Notes under the pieces: generated by a model
Told to the model about the DNA's origin: nothing
The model's database searches: none
The model's input: the letters and a program-made list of their open reading frames with translations, nothing else
Assembly: GCA_013696665.1 (NCBI GenBank)
Contig: JACCYC010000072.1
Location: forward strand, 1 to 21,310
Reading direction: 5' to 3'
Source of the DNA: Burkholderiaceae bacterium
GTDB lineage: Bacteria > Pseudomonadota > Gammaproteobacteria > Burkholderiales > Burkholderiaceae_F
Length of the DNA stretch: 21,310 nt
In this document: piece by piece, positions 1 to 5,517 of the stretch
How the letters are laid out: the number at the start of each line of letters is the position of its first letter
How positions within the stretch are numbered: the stretch's first letter is position 1
Program-made: the position numbers and the translations under genes

Positions 1-135
1 AACTTCCCACTGGGAAAACGAAAGGCCCGCGAGTTGGTGCTGCAGCAAAACGCAATTCAAGAGCGTCACAAACGAGGACTCTCTCGGCTCGGTCCAAAAT
101 TTTCCTACTTGAAGCGCCAACAGGGAAAACGTTAA
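1..135 (+). other. 3' end of an unidentified upstream reading frame
   Basis: Frame 1 is open from the first base to a TAA at 133-135 and gives 44 residues, strongly basic, ending in GKR. It contains no start codon that is clearly preceded by a ribosome binding site, so if real it is the C-terminus of a gene beginning left of the window. I do not recognise it. It has no visible recombinase tyrosine motif, so I cannot call it an integrase end. It could equally be a chance open frame. Confidence 0.2.
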
Positions 136-160
136 AGAATTGCGTTCATTCGCTGCACCA

Positions 161-184
161 TGCAAATAGTTAACGCTATTTGCA
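161..184. promoter_or_regulatory. 9-bp inverted repeat, probable operator
   Basis: TGCAAATAG at 161-169 is repeated in perfect inverse as CTATTTGCA at 176-184 with a 6-base spacer. It lies directly upstream of the first rightward gene and abuts that gene's GAGG ribosome binding site at 187-190. There is no T-run after it on either strand, so a repressor-binding site or 5' RNA hairpin is more likely than a terminator. The binding protein is unknown; the helix-turn-helix product just downstream is an obvious candidate (inference). Confidence 0.5.
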
Positions 185-196
185 ATGAGGTGCATT

Positions 197-421
197 GTGC
201 CGCGGACGAGAAAACCACGCATTACGCCTGAGGAGTTCGACAAGCTGCCTGCTGGCGGCTTGATCGGCGTTGCTGACACTGCGGCGGTCTGCCGCGTATC
301 TGAGTCCACCGCCTGGCGGTGGATAGCTCGAGGCATTCTGCCAGGAACAATCGAAGGCACAGGCAAGCTGAACGTGGGTCAGGTACGTCGCCGTCTGGCC
401 TGGCAGGGCGGCAAGGAATGA
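197..421 (+). CDS. Small helix-turn-helix DNA-binding protein
   Basis: About 74 residues if translation starts at GTG 197. That start has GAGG six bases upstream; an in-frame ATG at 185 sits inside the inverted repeat with no binding site and is less likely. The stretch VADTAAVCRVSESTAWRWIARG is a helix-turn-helix of the AlpA/excisionase or HTH_17 kind, followed by a short basic strand region. Such proteins open many phage and satellite early operons as activators, repressors or excisionases. The stop is shared with the next start (ATGA at 418-421), so the two are probably translationally coupled. Which regulatory role it has cannot be read from sequence alone. Confidence 0.7.
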   Translation: MPRTRKPRITPEEFDKLPAGGLIGVADTAAVCRVSESTAWRWIARGILPGTIEGTGKLNVGQVRRRLAWQGGKE

Positions 422-549
422 CCGCCCCAAAAGGCAACGCCCGCTGGCGGCGGGCGTTGGGACTGCGGGCATTCGTGCGGCAACTTCAAAATCAACCTAG
501 GCGCGGAAAGCATACCGCAGCCGGCGAGCAGTGCAATGGCCGTCTGTAG
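418..549 (+). CDS. 43-residue basic protein of the early operon
   Basis: Starts at ATG 418, overlapping the preceding gene's TGA by the ATGA arrangement, and ends at TAG 547-549, 14 bases inside the next gene. The product is Arg- and Lys-rich (RWRRALGLRAFVRQL in the middle), so it may bind nucleic acid, but no domain is recognised. Support comes from its place in an unbroken chain of overlapping frames 197-421, 418-549, 536-805 and 802-2187. It could instead be a chance frame. Confidence 0.4.
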   Translation: MTAPKGNARWRRALGLRAFVRQLQNQPRRGKHTAAGEQCNGRL

Positions 550-805
550 CGGGTGTTCCCGAATCTTTAGCCGACCGCCCGGAACGGAATGGAGGACTCG
601 ATGCGGGCGCTGCTCGTATGCGAGCAGAGACACGCGGCAATCCGCGGCTGTCCTGGATGCGTTGCACTGTGAAATCGGCGTCGAGATGTCCCAGCACTGC
701 AAACCACTACTCGCACTTGCCGATCCGGACTTACATGCCGGATCGCAATCGGCAGTCGAGCAAACACGCTGGCTGGAATCGGTGCTGCAAAGGTTGATGC
801 GATGA
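536..805 (+). CDS. Small zinc-ribbon protein
   Basis: 89 residues. Cys4-x2-Cys7 and Cys23-x2-Cys26 form two CxxC knuckles 15 residues apart, the classic layout of a zinc ribbon, followed by a helical C-terminal half. It ends TGA 803-805, overlapping the ATPase start at 802 (ATGA), so the two are probably translated together. Small zinc-ribbon proteins beside replicative ATPases are common in phages and satellites, where they may bind DNA or assist primase or helicase loading. That role is inferred from position only. The same region read from GTG 531 gives another frame that lacks the CxxC pairs. Confidence 0.6.
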   Translation: MAVCSGCSRIFSRPPGTEWRTRCGRCSYASRDTRQSAAVLDALHCEIGVEMSQHCKPLLALADPDLHAGSQSAVEQTRWLESVLQRLMR

Positions 806-2187
806 CCGAATCCGAAGTTGATTTCGAGTGGCTTCGCATCGCCGTCGAAAGCGTGGCATCGCCAGAAGCCATCTATTCCACCAAGACGATCGATGCATTT
901 CTCAGCGCCGAACGTCACGACGCAGCGCGCGCCGCGCTTTGGCGTGAAAAGCTGCCAAATGCAATAGAACGCGAATTTCGGCGCCGCGTGGCCGATATTC
1001 GCAAACTGAAACTCAACGGCGCGCACGAGCATGACGTCGAGTCGCCGCGCGTGCTCGACCTGGTAGCGCTCGCTCAGCGGGACCCGACCCCGCCGCGGTT
1101 CATCGTCGAAGGTTGGCTACCCGAAGGCGAGGCCACGCTTTTCGCGGGGCATGGTGGATCTGGCAAGTCTGCGATTGCCCTGTACTTGGCAGTCTGCATC
1201 GCAGCCGGCGTCGAGTTCTTCGGCCTGCGGGTTGAGCGAAAGCGAGTTGCGTACTTCTCGCTCGAGGACGGCGAAAACATTTTGCATTGGCGTTTGGCTC
1301 GAGTCTGCGATTGGCTCGGAATCGATATCGCGAGCCTGAAAGATTGGCTGGTGCTGATCGACGCCACGGCCGGCGATGCGGAACTCATGACCGAGACCCG
1401 CGAGGGCATGGCGCTGACGAGTGCCTATGAGTGGATCAAGGCATGCGCGCAATCGGTCGACGGCATCGTGATCGACGGTGCGTCCGATGCATTTGGCGGC
1501 AACGAGAACGAACGGCGCGCGGTGCGTCGGTTCGTCCGCGCTTTGCGTCGGCTGATCCGAGCAGATGGATTCGTGCTACTCCTGGCTCACGTCGACAAGG
1601 CAACCGCCCGGGCCGGCGACGCGACGCAGGCATTCAGCGGGAGCACCGCCTGGACGAACAGCGTACGCGCGCGCTGGTACTTGCGGGCAGATGGCGAGGA
1701 CGGCTCGTTGTTGATCGACGTGAAGAAGTCCAACCATGGGCCTGACGGCGCATCGATGCGCCTGTCGTGGAACGAGACTGCGCACCTGTTCGTCGCTGAG
1801 ATGGCGGTCCCCACATCGCGGCTGAGCCGTGAGCTCGCAAGGTCCGCGGAGCGCGAGCACATCCGGTCTCTTGTTTCATCGGCAGAGCTCGCCGGCGATC
1901 CGCTGCCTGCTGCACGCAGCGGCGGCCGTACGTGTCACCAAGTGGCCGAAGCACACGGCTTGGCTGCCTCACTGTCGGGTCGCCGTGGCAAGACTAGGTT
2001 CTATCTGCACCTCGACGCACTGAAGGCCGAGAAGATCATTCACGTCAAGGCAATCCGTCGACCAAATCGACATCCTGCAGAGGTCTATTCGACCCGTGTA
2101 GACGCTGCGCCGGAGACGGCACGCAACGCGGCAGAGACAGCACATGCGCCGGCGAAGGAACAGCTTGCGCCAGAGACGGCACATTGA
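802..2187 (+). CDS. RepA-like RecA-fold ATPase, probable replicative helicase
   Basis: 461 residues. The core is a RecA/DnaB-like ATPase of the AAA_25 (RSF1010 RepA-type) family. Walker A GHGGSGKS is at 116-123, an acidic SLEDGE at 153-158 fits the catalytic glutamate region, Walker B GIVIDGASD is at 221-229, and LLLAHVDK near 260 corresponds to motif 3. FSGSTAWTNSVRARWYL near 278-294 is a further family hallmark. Residues 1-95 are an extra N-terminal domain without a recognised match. The C-terminus (about 360-430) looks like a winged helix and ends in a short APETA repeat tail. Such ATPases unwind or load at plasmid and satellite origins. No separate primase domain is visible. It is the largest gene of the element and lies immediately before the candidate origin. 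Confidence 0.85.
   Translation: MTESEVDFEWLRIAVESVASPEAIYSTKTIDAFLSAERHDAARAALWREKLPNAIEREFRRRVADIRKLKLNGAHEHDVESPRVLDLVALAQRDPTPPRFIVEGWLPEGEATLFAGHGGSGKSAIALYLAVCIAAGVEFFGLRVERKRVAYFSLEDGENILHWRLARVCDWLGIDIASLKDWLVLIDATAGDAELMTETREGMALTSAYEWIKACAQSVDGIVIDGASDAFGGNENERRAVRRFVRALRRLIRADGFVLLLAHVDKATARAGDATQAFSGSTAWTNSVRARWYLRADGEDGSLLIDVKKSNHGPDGASMRLSWNETAHLFVAEMAVPTSRLSRELARSAEREHIRSLVSSAELAGDPLPAARSGGRTCHQVAEAHGLAASLSGRRGKTRFYLHLDALKAEKIIHVKAIRRPNRHPAEVYSTRVDAAPETARNAAETAHAPAKEQLAPETAH
2107..2184 (+). repeat. Three direct repeats inside the 3' end of the helicase gene
   Basis: Copies GCGCCGGAGACGGCAC (2107-2122), GCGGCAGAGACAGCACAT (2128-2145) and GCGCCAGAGACGGCACAT (2167-2184) are spaced 21 and 39 bases start to start. 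They encode the APETA / AAETA / APETA protein repeat, so they may simply reflect protein repetition. Their position beside the structured gap also allows iteron-like binding sites for the ATPase. Confidence 0.5.
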
Positions 2188-2410
2188 GCCATATGTGCGC
2201 ATACCCCCCATACCCCCCCGTGCCGTGTGCCACGGCTGGCGCACTGGGATGTGCGCCGCCGCTGACGCAGTCACCCAACCGAATCCAAATCTGGCCGCCG
2301 GGGGGGCGTACCTAAAATAAAGCGCCGAAAGAATTTTCGGGGACCGCGCAGCTAACTTCACTCCGCTAAATTTAGACAAATCGCCAACGCATGCCCGATA
2401 GCTCTTTTCA
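2188..2410. other. Structured non-coding gap, candidate replication origin
   Basis: No convincing gene lies in these 223 bases. They hold a tandem CATACCCCC / CATACCCCCCC at 2200-2219, a perfect long-range inverted pair CCCCCCCG (2213-2220) and CGGGGGGG (2299-2306), and GC-rich GTGCC/GGCAC-type dyads around 2219-2246. Next come an A/T-rich patch (CTAAAATAAAG, about 2312-2322) and a hairpin CCGAAA-gaat-TTTCGG at 2325-2340. The combination of G/C tracts, dyads and an A/T-rich patch next to a helicase gene fits an origin. The hairpin could also be a weak terminator or the start of a second transcript. No clear promoter was found. Confidence 0.4.
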
Positions 2411-2830
2411 ATGACAGAAACCGAGTTCCAGGCGGAATGCCTGCGACGTTTCGACCGGATCGAGGCCATGTTGGAACACCTTTTGGGCGACACAACGGGT
2501 GCGTTGCTGCGCCAGGTAGCACGGGTTGTGGGCTCCAATGAGTTCGTTGCAGCCGAAGTCACTGCGCTGGCAGAAACCGACACCAGGCTGCGCGAAGCAC
2601 TGAAGTCGGCAATAGGTCTCGAGTCGGCTACGCGGCGCCTGGGGAAGCTGCTGGCGCGTTGCGAAGGTCGCTCTATGGGCGGAGTGCTCGTCGCGCGGCA
2701 CGGTGATTCCAACGTCGGCGGAGTTTGGGGAGTGAAACTCACTTTGCCCCTAGCCGCCGCATCGATTCGATTCGATCATGCGGGCACATTCACAGAACGC
2801 GAAACTCATGGAATCAGTCCGCCCCTTTAA
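2411..2830 (+). CDS. Phage-type small protein, probable winged helix
   Basis: 139 residues. The N-terminus (EFQAECLRRFDRIEAMLEHLLG) is a predicted amphipathic helix. The middle runs VVGSNEFVAAEVTAL, then LESATRRLGKLLARCEGRSMGGVLV and a strand with GGVWGVKL. The RRLGKLL-RxxGR-GG-Trp pattern resembles C-terminal winged-helix modules found in phage and satellite proteins (recognised by pattern, not by search). The last 30 residues look unstructured. It overlaps the capsid gene by 53 bases if that gene begins at 2778. No good Shine-Dalgarno precedes ATG 2411. It may regulate the capsid gene or be a vestigial packaging or DNA-binding factor; the function is open. Confidence 0.6.
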   Translation: MTETEFQAECLRRFDRIEAMLEHLLGDTTGALLRQVARVVGSNEFVAAEVTALAETDTRLREALKSAIGLESATRRLGKLLARCEGRSMGGVLVARHGDSNVGGVWGVKLTLPLAAASIRFDHAGTFTERETHGISPPL

Positions 2831-3860
2831 CGCCGGCACGCTCGCCGGTCGAGCTCTGATGAGCGAAGCCCTCGCCAAGGATGGCTCGGCAGCTGCCTAC
2901 GCGCGTAACCAAAACTGGATAGATCGCTCAGAGGTGGCCGGGTACTTGGAAACCAAAGCCGCTGTCGGGGCGCTCGGCCATGTCGGCATCGATGGTGGCG
3001 ACGGATTCGGCCGCGTAGGCGCTGACTTTTTATCTTCCGCGGCGGAGTTTTCGTTGCTTCAACAGTTGCTCGATCTGGGCGCGCGACCGGCGCAGCCCGA
3101 CACGCGTAGCTACGCCATCGCGCAGCCGGTCGGCGCCAGGGTCGCAGAAGGCGTCGCTTCGCCGGTGCAGACGCGCGCAGTCACTGCCTCGACCCTGCCG
3201 GCCCTGAAACACATCGGCGGGCCCCTGGTGGCAACGAAAGAAACTTTGCGAGCCGCGGAGCAATCCGGCGCGAGCCTGGAACGCTGGTTGTCGGCACAAC
3301 TGGCAGTCGGTGCCTATCGCGCCGAAGACCGAAGTATGTTGGACAGTTCGTTCGCGCTCTCTCTGACGTTCGGCCTGACGCCGATCGCCAGCACTGGCAC
3401 GACAGTTAATGCGCTGGATGTCGACCTCAACGGTTTGTTCGGTACATTCACCGGCGACCTGCGCACTGCCGTGCTGGTTGTCTCGCCGGCCGTGGCGCTG
3501 CACCTGGGATTGCTGCGATCGAGTGGTCCGGCCGCTTTTCCTGGCATCGGCATCAACGGCGGGCAGTTGGCTGGCGTGCGCGTGTTGGTTTCGAGCGGCG
3601 CCGACAACGGTGCCACGTCGATGGCGGTGCTGATCAGTCCTTCACTTCTGCAAATTTGGCGCGGCCCAGTCAATCTCGAAGCATCGCGCCAAGGTTCGCT
3701 GCAAATGGATACCGCACCGACGCAAACGTCGCTGACGCCTACCGCATCGACGACGGTGTCGATGTTTCAAACAAATAGCGTCGCGTTGCAGGCTTCGATT
3801 TGGGGCGGCTGGACTGCCGGTGCGGGCGCAGTTGCGTTGATTTCCAACATCGCGTTATGA
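2778..3860 (+). CDS. HK97-fold phage major capsid protein
   Basis: 360 residues from ATG 2778, or 350 from ATG 2808; neither start has a clear Shine-Dalgarno. The chain reads like the mature part of an HK97-fold major capsid protein. An N-terminal arm leads to EFSLLQQLLDLGARP (about 90-104) and a VGARVAEG loop followed by SPVQTRA (118-134). The spine segment KHIGGPLVATKETLR is at 144-158. After it come GGQLAGVRVLVS (261-272) and EASRQGSLQMDTAPT (301-315), and the closing VSMFQTNSVALQASIWGGW (327-345). The last two blocks correspond to the well-known end of this family. No scaffold or protease domain is fused. The gene ends with ATGA shared with the next one. No portal, protease or terminase is adjacent, which is unusual for a capsid gene. 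Confidence 0.85.
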   Translation: MRAHSQNAKLMESVRPFNAGTLAGRALMSEALAKDGSAAAYARNQNWIDRSEVAGYLETKAAVGALGHVGIDGGDGFGRVGADFLSSAAEFSLLQQLLDLGARPAQPDTRSYAIAQPVGARVAEGVASPVQTRAVTASTLPALKHIGGPLVATKETLRAAEQSGASLERWLSAQLAVGAYRAEDRSMLDSSFALSLTFGLTPIASTGTTVNALDVDLNGLFGTFTGDLRTAVLVVSPAVALHLGLLRSSGPAAFPGIGINGGQLAGVRVLVSSGADNGATSMAVLISPSLLQIWRGPVNLEASRQGSLQMDTAPTQTSLTPTASTTVSMFQTNSVALQASIWGGWTAGAGAVALISNIAL

Positions 3861-4084
3861 GGACCGACGCCGAACGCGTTGCCGAGATTGTCGCAGCGCT
3901 CGAAGCCGCGCCTGGTACGCGCCTGCCTGCAGCTGACGATCCGTACGCAAACGCCGGCATTGCCGAATTGCTGACACGCATCGAGCAGCTCGAATCAAAG
4001 CCGCGCGCCTGGCGCTTTACCGTGGTTCGCGATTCGGCCGGCTACATCACTTCGATCGAAGCGAGTCCAGAATATGTCCACTGA
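3857..4084 (+). CDS. Small helix-plus-hairpin protein after the capsid gene
   Basis: 75 residues from ATG 3857, overlapping the capsid stop (ATGA). An acidic helical N-terminus (DAERVAEIVAALEA) and a second helix (GIAELLTRIEQLESK) are followed by a short strand pair, WRFTVVRDSAGYITSIEA. The W-F-V-RD-G-I pattern recurs in small coiled-coil phage proteins. It could decorate or brace the capsid, or help oligomerise, but that is inferred from its neighbour alone. The frame stays open upstream to 3800 inside the capsid gene; the coupled start at 3857 is preferred. Confidence 0.6.
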   Translation: MRTDAERVAEIVAALEAAPGTRLPAADDPYANAGIAELLTRIEQLESKPRAWRFTVVRDSAGYITSIEASPEYVH

Positions 4085-4310
4085 CCAAACCGAAGCGCTG
4101 GCCGACGCTGTCTTCATAGCCGTAAAAAGCTACATAGACCGCCGCGAGGTTGAAACGCAGCGCCAGGCGGCTGCCCTTGAAGCGCGGGTGCAAGTGCTCG
4201 AACGCATGCTGATCTTATCGTTGCAGAATCGGGTGCCAACCGGCGAAGCGCGCGCCTTTGATGCAACGCGCCTGGCCGATGCGCTGCGAACCGAGTTGCG
4301 CGGCAATTGA
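4074..4310 (+). CDS. Small coiled-coil protein
   Basis: 78 residues starting at ATG 4074, 11 bases inside the previous gene. One long helix dominates: VKSYIDRREVETQRQAAALEARVQVLERML, with heptad-like spacing and a hydrophobic end. A less ordered C-terminus (LADALRTELRGN) follows. No family is recognised. Position in the overlapping string behind the capsid gene suggests a structural or assembly role (inference). Confidence 0.55.
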   Translation: MSTDQTEALADAVFIAVKSYIDRREVETQRQAAALEARVQVLERMLILSLQNRVPTGEARAFDATRLADALRTELRGN

Positions 4311-4379
4311 TCATTGCGCTGGCGAGGACACGCGCCAGACTGGGCGGACTGCGGTCGCGGCCCGGCCCCTTACGCACCG

Positions 4380-4592
4380 ATGCCAACGAGTAGCGACTTG
4401 CAACAGCTGATGCGGGAAATCGGTCAGACCGTGCGCGAGCACATCAAGACGCAGCATCAGCAGCTGACAGCCGACACCGCCGACGCGATAGCCGAGCAAT
4501 TGCGACCGATGAAGGCCCGCATCGATAAGCTCGAGCAGCAACTTTCCAGCGCGAACAAGCAGCTCGCAGCGCTCGAACGCAAGCGCGCATGA
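4380..4592 (+). CDS. Small coiled-coil protein
   Basis: 70 residues from ATG 4380. The frame is also open from TTG 4314, just after the previous stop, which would add 22 residues rich in Trp, Pro and Arg; the ATG start gives a uniformly helical product and is preferred. The heptad pattern is clear in LRPMKARIDKLEQQLSSANKQLAALERKRA. Such a short parallel coiled coil would be expected to oligomerise. It ends with ATGA shared with the next frame. Function unknown. Confidence 0.5.
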   Translation: MPTSSDLQQLMREIGQTVREHIKTQHQQLTADTADAIAEQLRPMKARIDKLEQQLSSANKQLAALERKRA

Positions 4593-4729
4593 GCCAAGCT
4601 GAGCGCGGACTTAATGCCATCTTCGGCAGGATGGAGGAAATGCTCGAACGCCTCGACCCAGAGGAGGCGCAGTCTCTGTTTGCAGCAATTCTGACCGCGG
4701 TCGCGATCGGTACAGCGCGACTACCCTAG
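4589..4729 (+). CDS. 46-residue helical protein, last of the capsid block
   Basis: Starts at ATG 4589 overlapping the previous TGA (ATGA) and ends TAG 4727-4729. An amphipathic acidic helix (GRMEEMLERLDPEEAQSLF) is followed by a hydrophobic stretch (AAILTAVAIGTARL) that is too short to be a sure membrane segment. The stop codon overlaps that of the convergent leftward gene (CTAG). Support is the overlap chain and helix composition only. Confidence 0.45.
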   Translation: MSQAERGLNAIFGRMEEMLERLDPEEAQSLFAAILTAVAIGTARLP

Positions 4730-4905
4730 CGTCGGCGCCAACTGCGCTGCGCGTCCTGCGTATGGGCGCTCACCTTCGATTCGAGCAGCAGCTTGGCCGC
4801 TTCTTCGCTCGTGTAGGCGAATTTGTATTTGCTACGCACGCGCTCCTCGCGCTCGCGCTCAAGCATTTCCTGCTTCACTGATTCGGGCGTCGGCCAGTCG
4901 CTCAC
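4726..4905 (-). CDS. Small charged helical protein of the leftward block
   Basis: 59 residues from GTG 4905, which begins VSDWPTPESVKQEMLERER; a longer form from GTG 4947 adds 14 basic residues and is less protein-like. Neither start has a good ribosome binding site. A highly charged helix (EMLEREREERVRSKYKF) is followed by YTSEEAAKLLLESKV, which could be a second helix. Function unknown. It is the last gene of the leftward block, 120 bases after the 84-residue gene, and its stop overlaps the stop of the rightward block. Confidence 0.45.
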   Translation of the reverse strand: MSDWPTPESVKQEMLEREREERVRSKYKFAYTSEEAAKLLLESKVSAHTQDAQRSWRRR

Positions 4906-4937
4906 GCGCGCACTGTAGCGAAGCCGCAAACGCAAAA

Positions 4938-5006
4938 TCAAGTGCACGGTCTGCGCACTTGAACTTCAAACCTCGATAACGAAAAACTCGGCCTTCGAAG
5001 TGCGCA
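4938..5006. repeat. Cluster of GTGC(G)CACTT inverted repeats
   Basis: TCAAGTGC (4938-4945) and GCACTTGA (4955-4962) are perfect inverses. TGCGCACTT (4952-4960) is again inverted as AAGTGCGCA at 4998-5006. These sites fill the gap between the two last leftward genes. They could be operator half-sites for a promoter of the final gene, or form alternative RNA hairpins. No promoter hexamers stand out and there is no T-run. Confidence 0.35.
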
Positions 5007-5025
5007 CCGCTGAAGCTAGCGTCCA

Positions 5026-5280
5026 TTAGCTGACCGAGCGATCACGGATGTCCCTGAGCTCATCGTGCAAGTCGTCGACCATGCCGCGTGCGAAGGTTGT
5101 GCTGCGGCGGGCCTCGCCGGTGGCACCGACCACATATTCACGGCCCTTGTACATCGCCGCATATGCGATGCCGAGAATTTGTCCATGCTCGGCATCGGCC
5201 AGTAACCGCTGCAGGCATTCGATCGTGTCGCATGACAGCGGGTCGCGTACGAGACGAAACGGCTCCTTCTTAGTTCCCAT
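5026..5280 (-). CDS. Phage-associated small conserved protein
   Basis: 84 residues starting MGTKKEPFRLV. ATG 5280 has AGGAAG a few bases upstream, which fixes the start over longer readings. The core LQRLLADAEHGQILGIAYAAMYKGREYVVGATGEA followed by FARGMVDDLHDEL matches a small protein that I recall from many proteobacterial prophages and islands, of unknown function. The AYAAM-KGREYVV-TGEA part should be a small beta sheet, with a helix after it. It follows the leftward terminator, so it needs its own promoter or readthrough. Confidence 0.65.
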   Translation of the reverse strand: MGTKKEPFRLVRDPLSCDTIECLQRLLADAEHGQILGIAYAAMYKGREYVVGATGEARRSTTFARGMVDDLHDELRDIRDRSVS

Positions 5281-5308
5281 TTTTCTTCCTGGCGCGCCAC
5301 GAGGGCTC

Positions 5309-5332
5309 AAAAAAACGGCCCCGAAGGGCCGT
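5309..5332 (-). terminator. Rho-independent terminator of the leftward operon
   Basis: On the minus strand ACGGCC-cTTCGg-GGCCGT forms a GC-rich stem with a UUCG-type tetraloop, followed by seven T. It lies six bases past the stop of the 59-residue membrane protein gene (5338). Confidence 0.85.
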
Positions 5333-5337
5333 CTCCG

Positions 5338-5517
5338 TCAGCCTTGATTCTTCCTGTCTGACAGGAATCCACGCACCGTTAAGCCAGCAACGGCTCCTGC
5401 TGACAACACGACTATCCACATCAGGACTGGCAGCCCTGATGTGATATACGCGGCTGAAGTGGCGATGGTCACCAGCGACAGCACGAAGGCTGACTTCATA
5501 ATCAACGAATCAGTCAT
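5338..5517 (-). CDS. 59-residue protein with two membrane segments
   Basis: Starts at ATG 5517, overlapping the stop of the exported-protein gene (ATGA at 5517-5514); upstream in-frame ATG codons would only add residues inside that gene. Two hydrophobic segments are visible, AFVLSLVTIATSAAYI and VLMWIVVLSAGAVAGLTV, separated by a short TSGLP loop, with a basic end RGFLSDRKNQG that is probably cytoplasmic. It is coupled to the exported protein, so the two may act together at the membrane. A holin-like or minor coat-like role is possible, but nothing in the sequence decides this. Confidence 0.6.
   Translation of the reverse strand: MTDSLIMKSAFVLSLVTIATSAAYITSGLPVLMWIVVLSAGAVAGLTVRGFLSDRKNQG

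Noticed and set aside
1..200. tRNA or integrase at the left edge as an integration site
   Set aside because: No cloverleaf and no tyrosine-recombinase motif could be found in the first 200 bases.
5016..5300. 94-residue leftward frame in another phase over the 84-residue gene
   Set aside because: Composition is Arg/Ser/Ala-rich and atypical, whereas the phase chosen has a good ribosome site and a recognisable phage-protein pattern.
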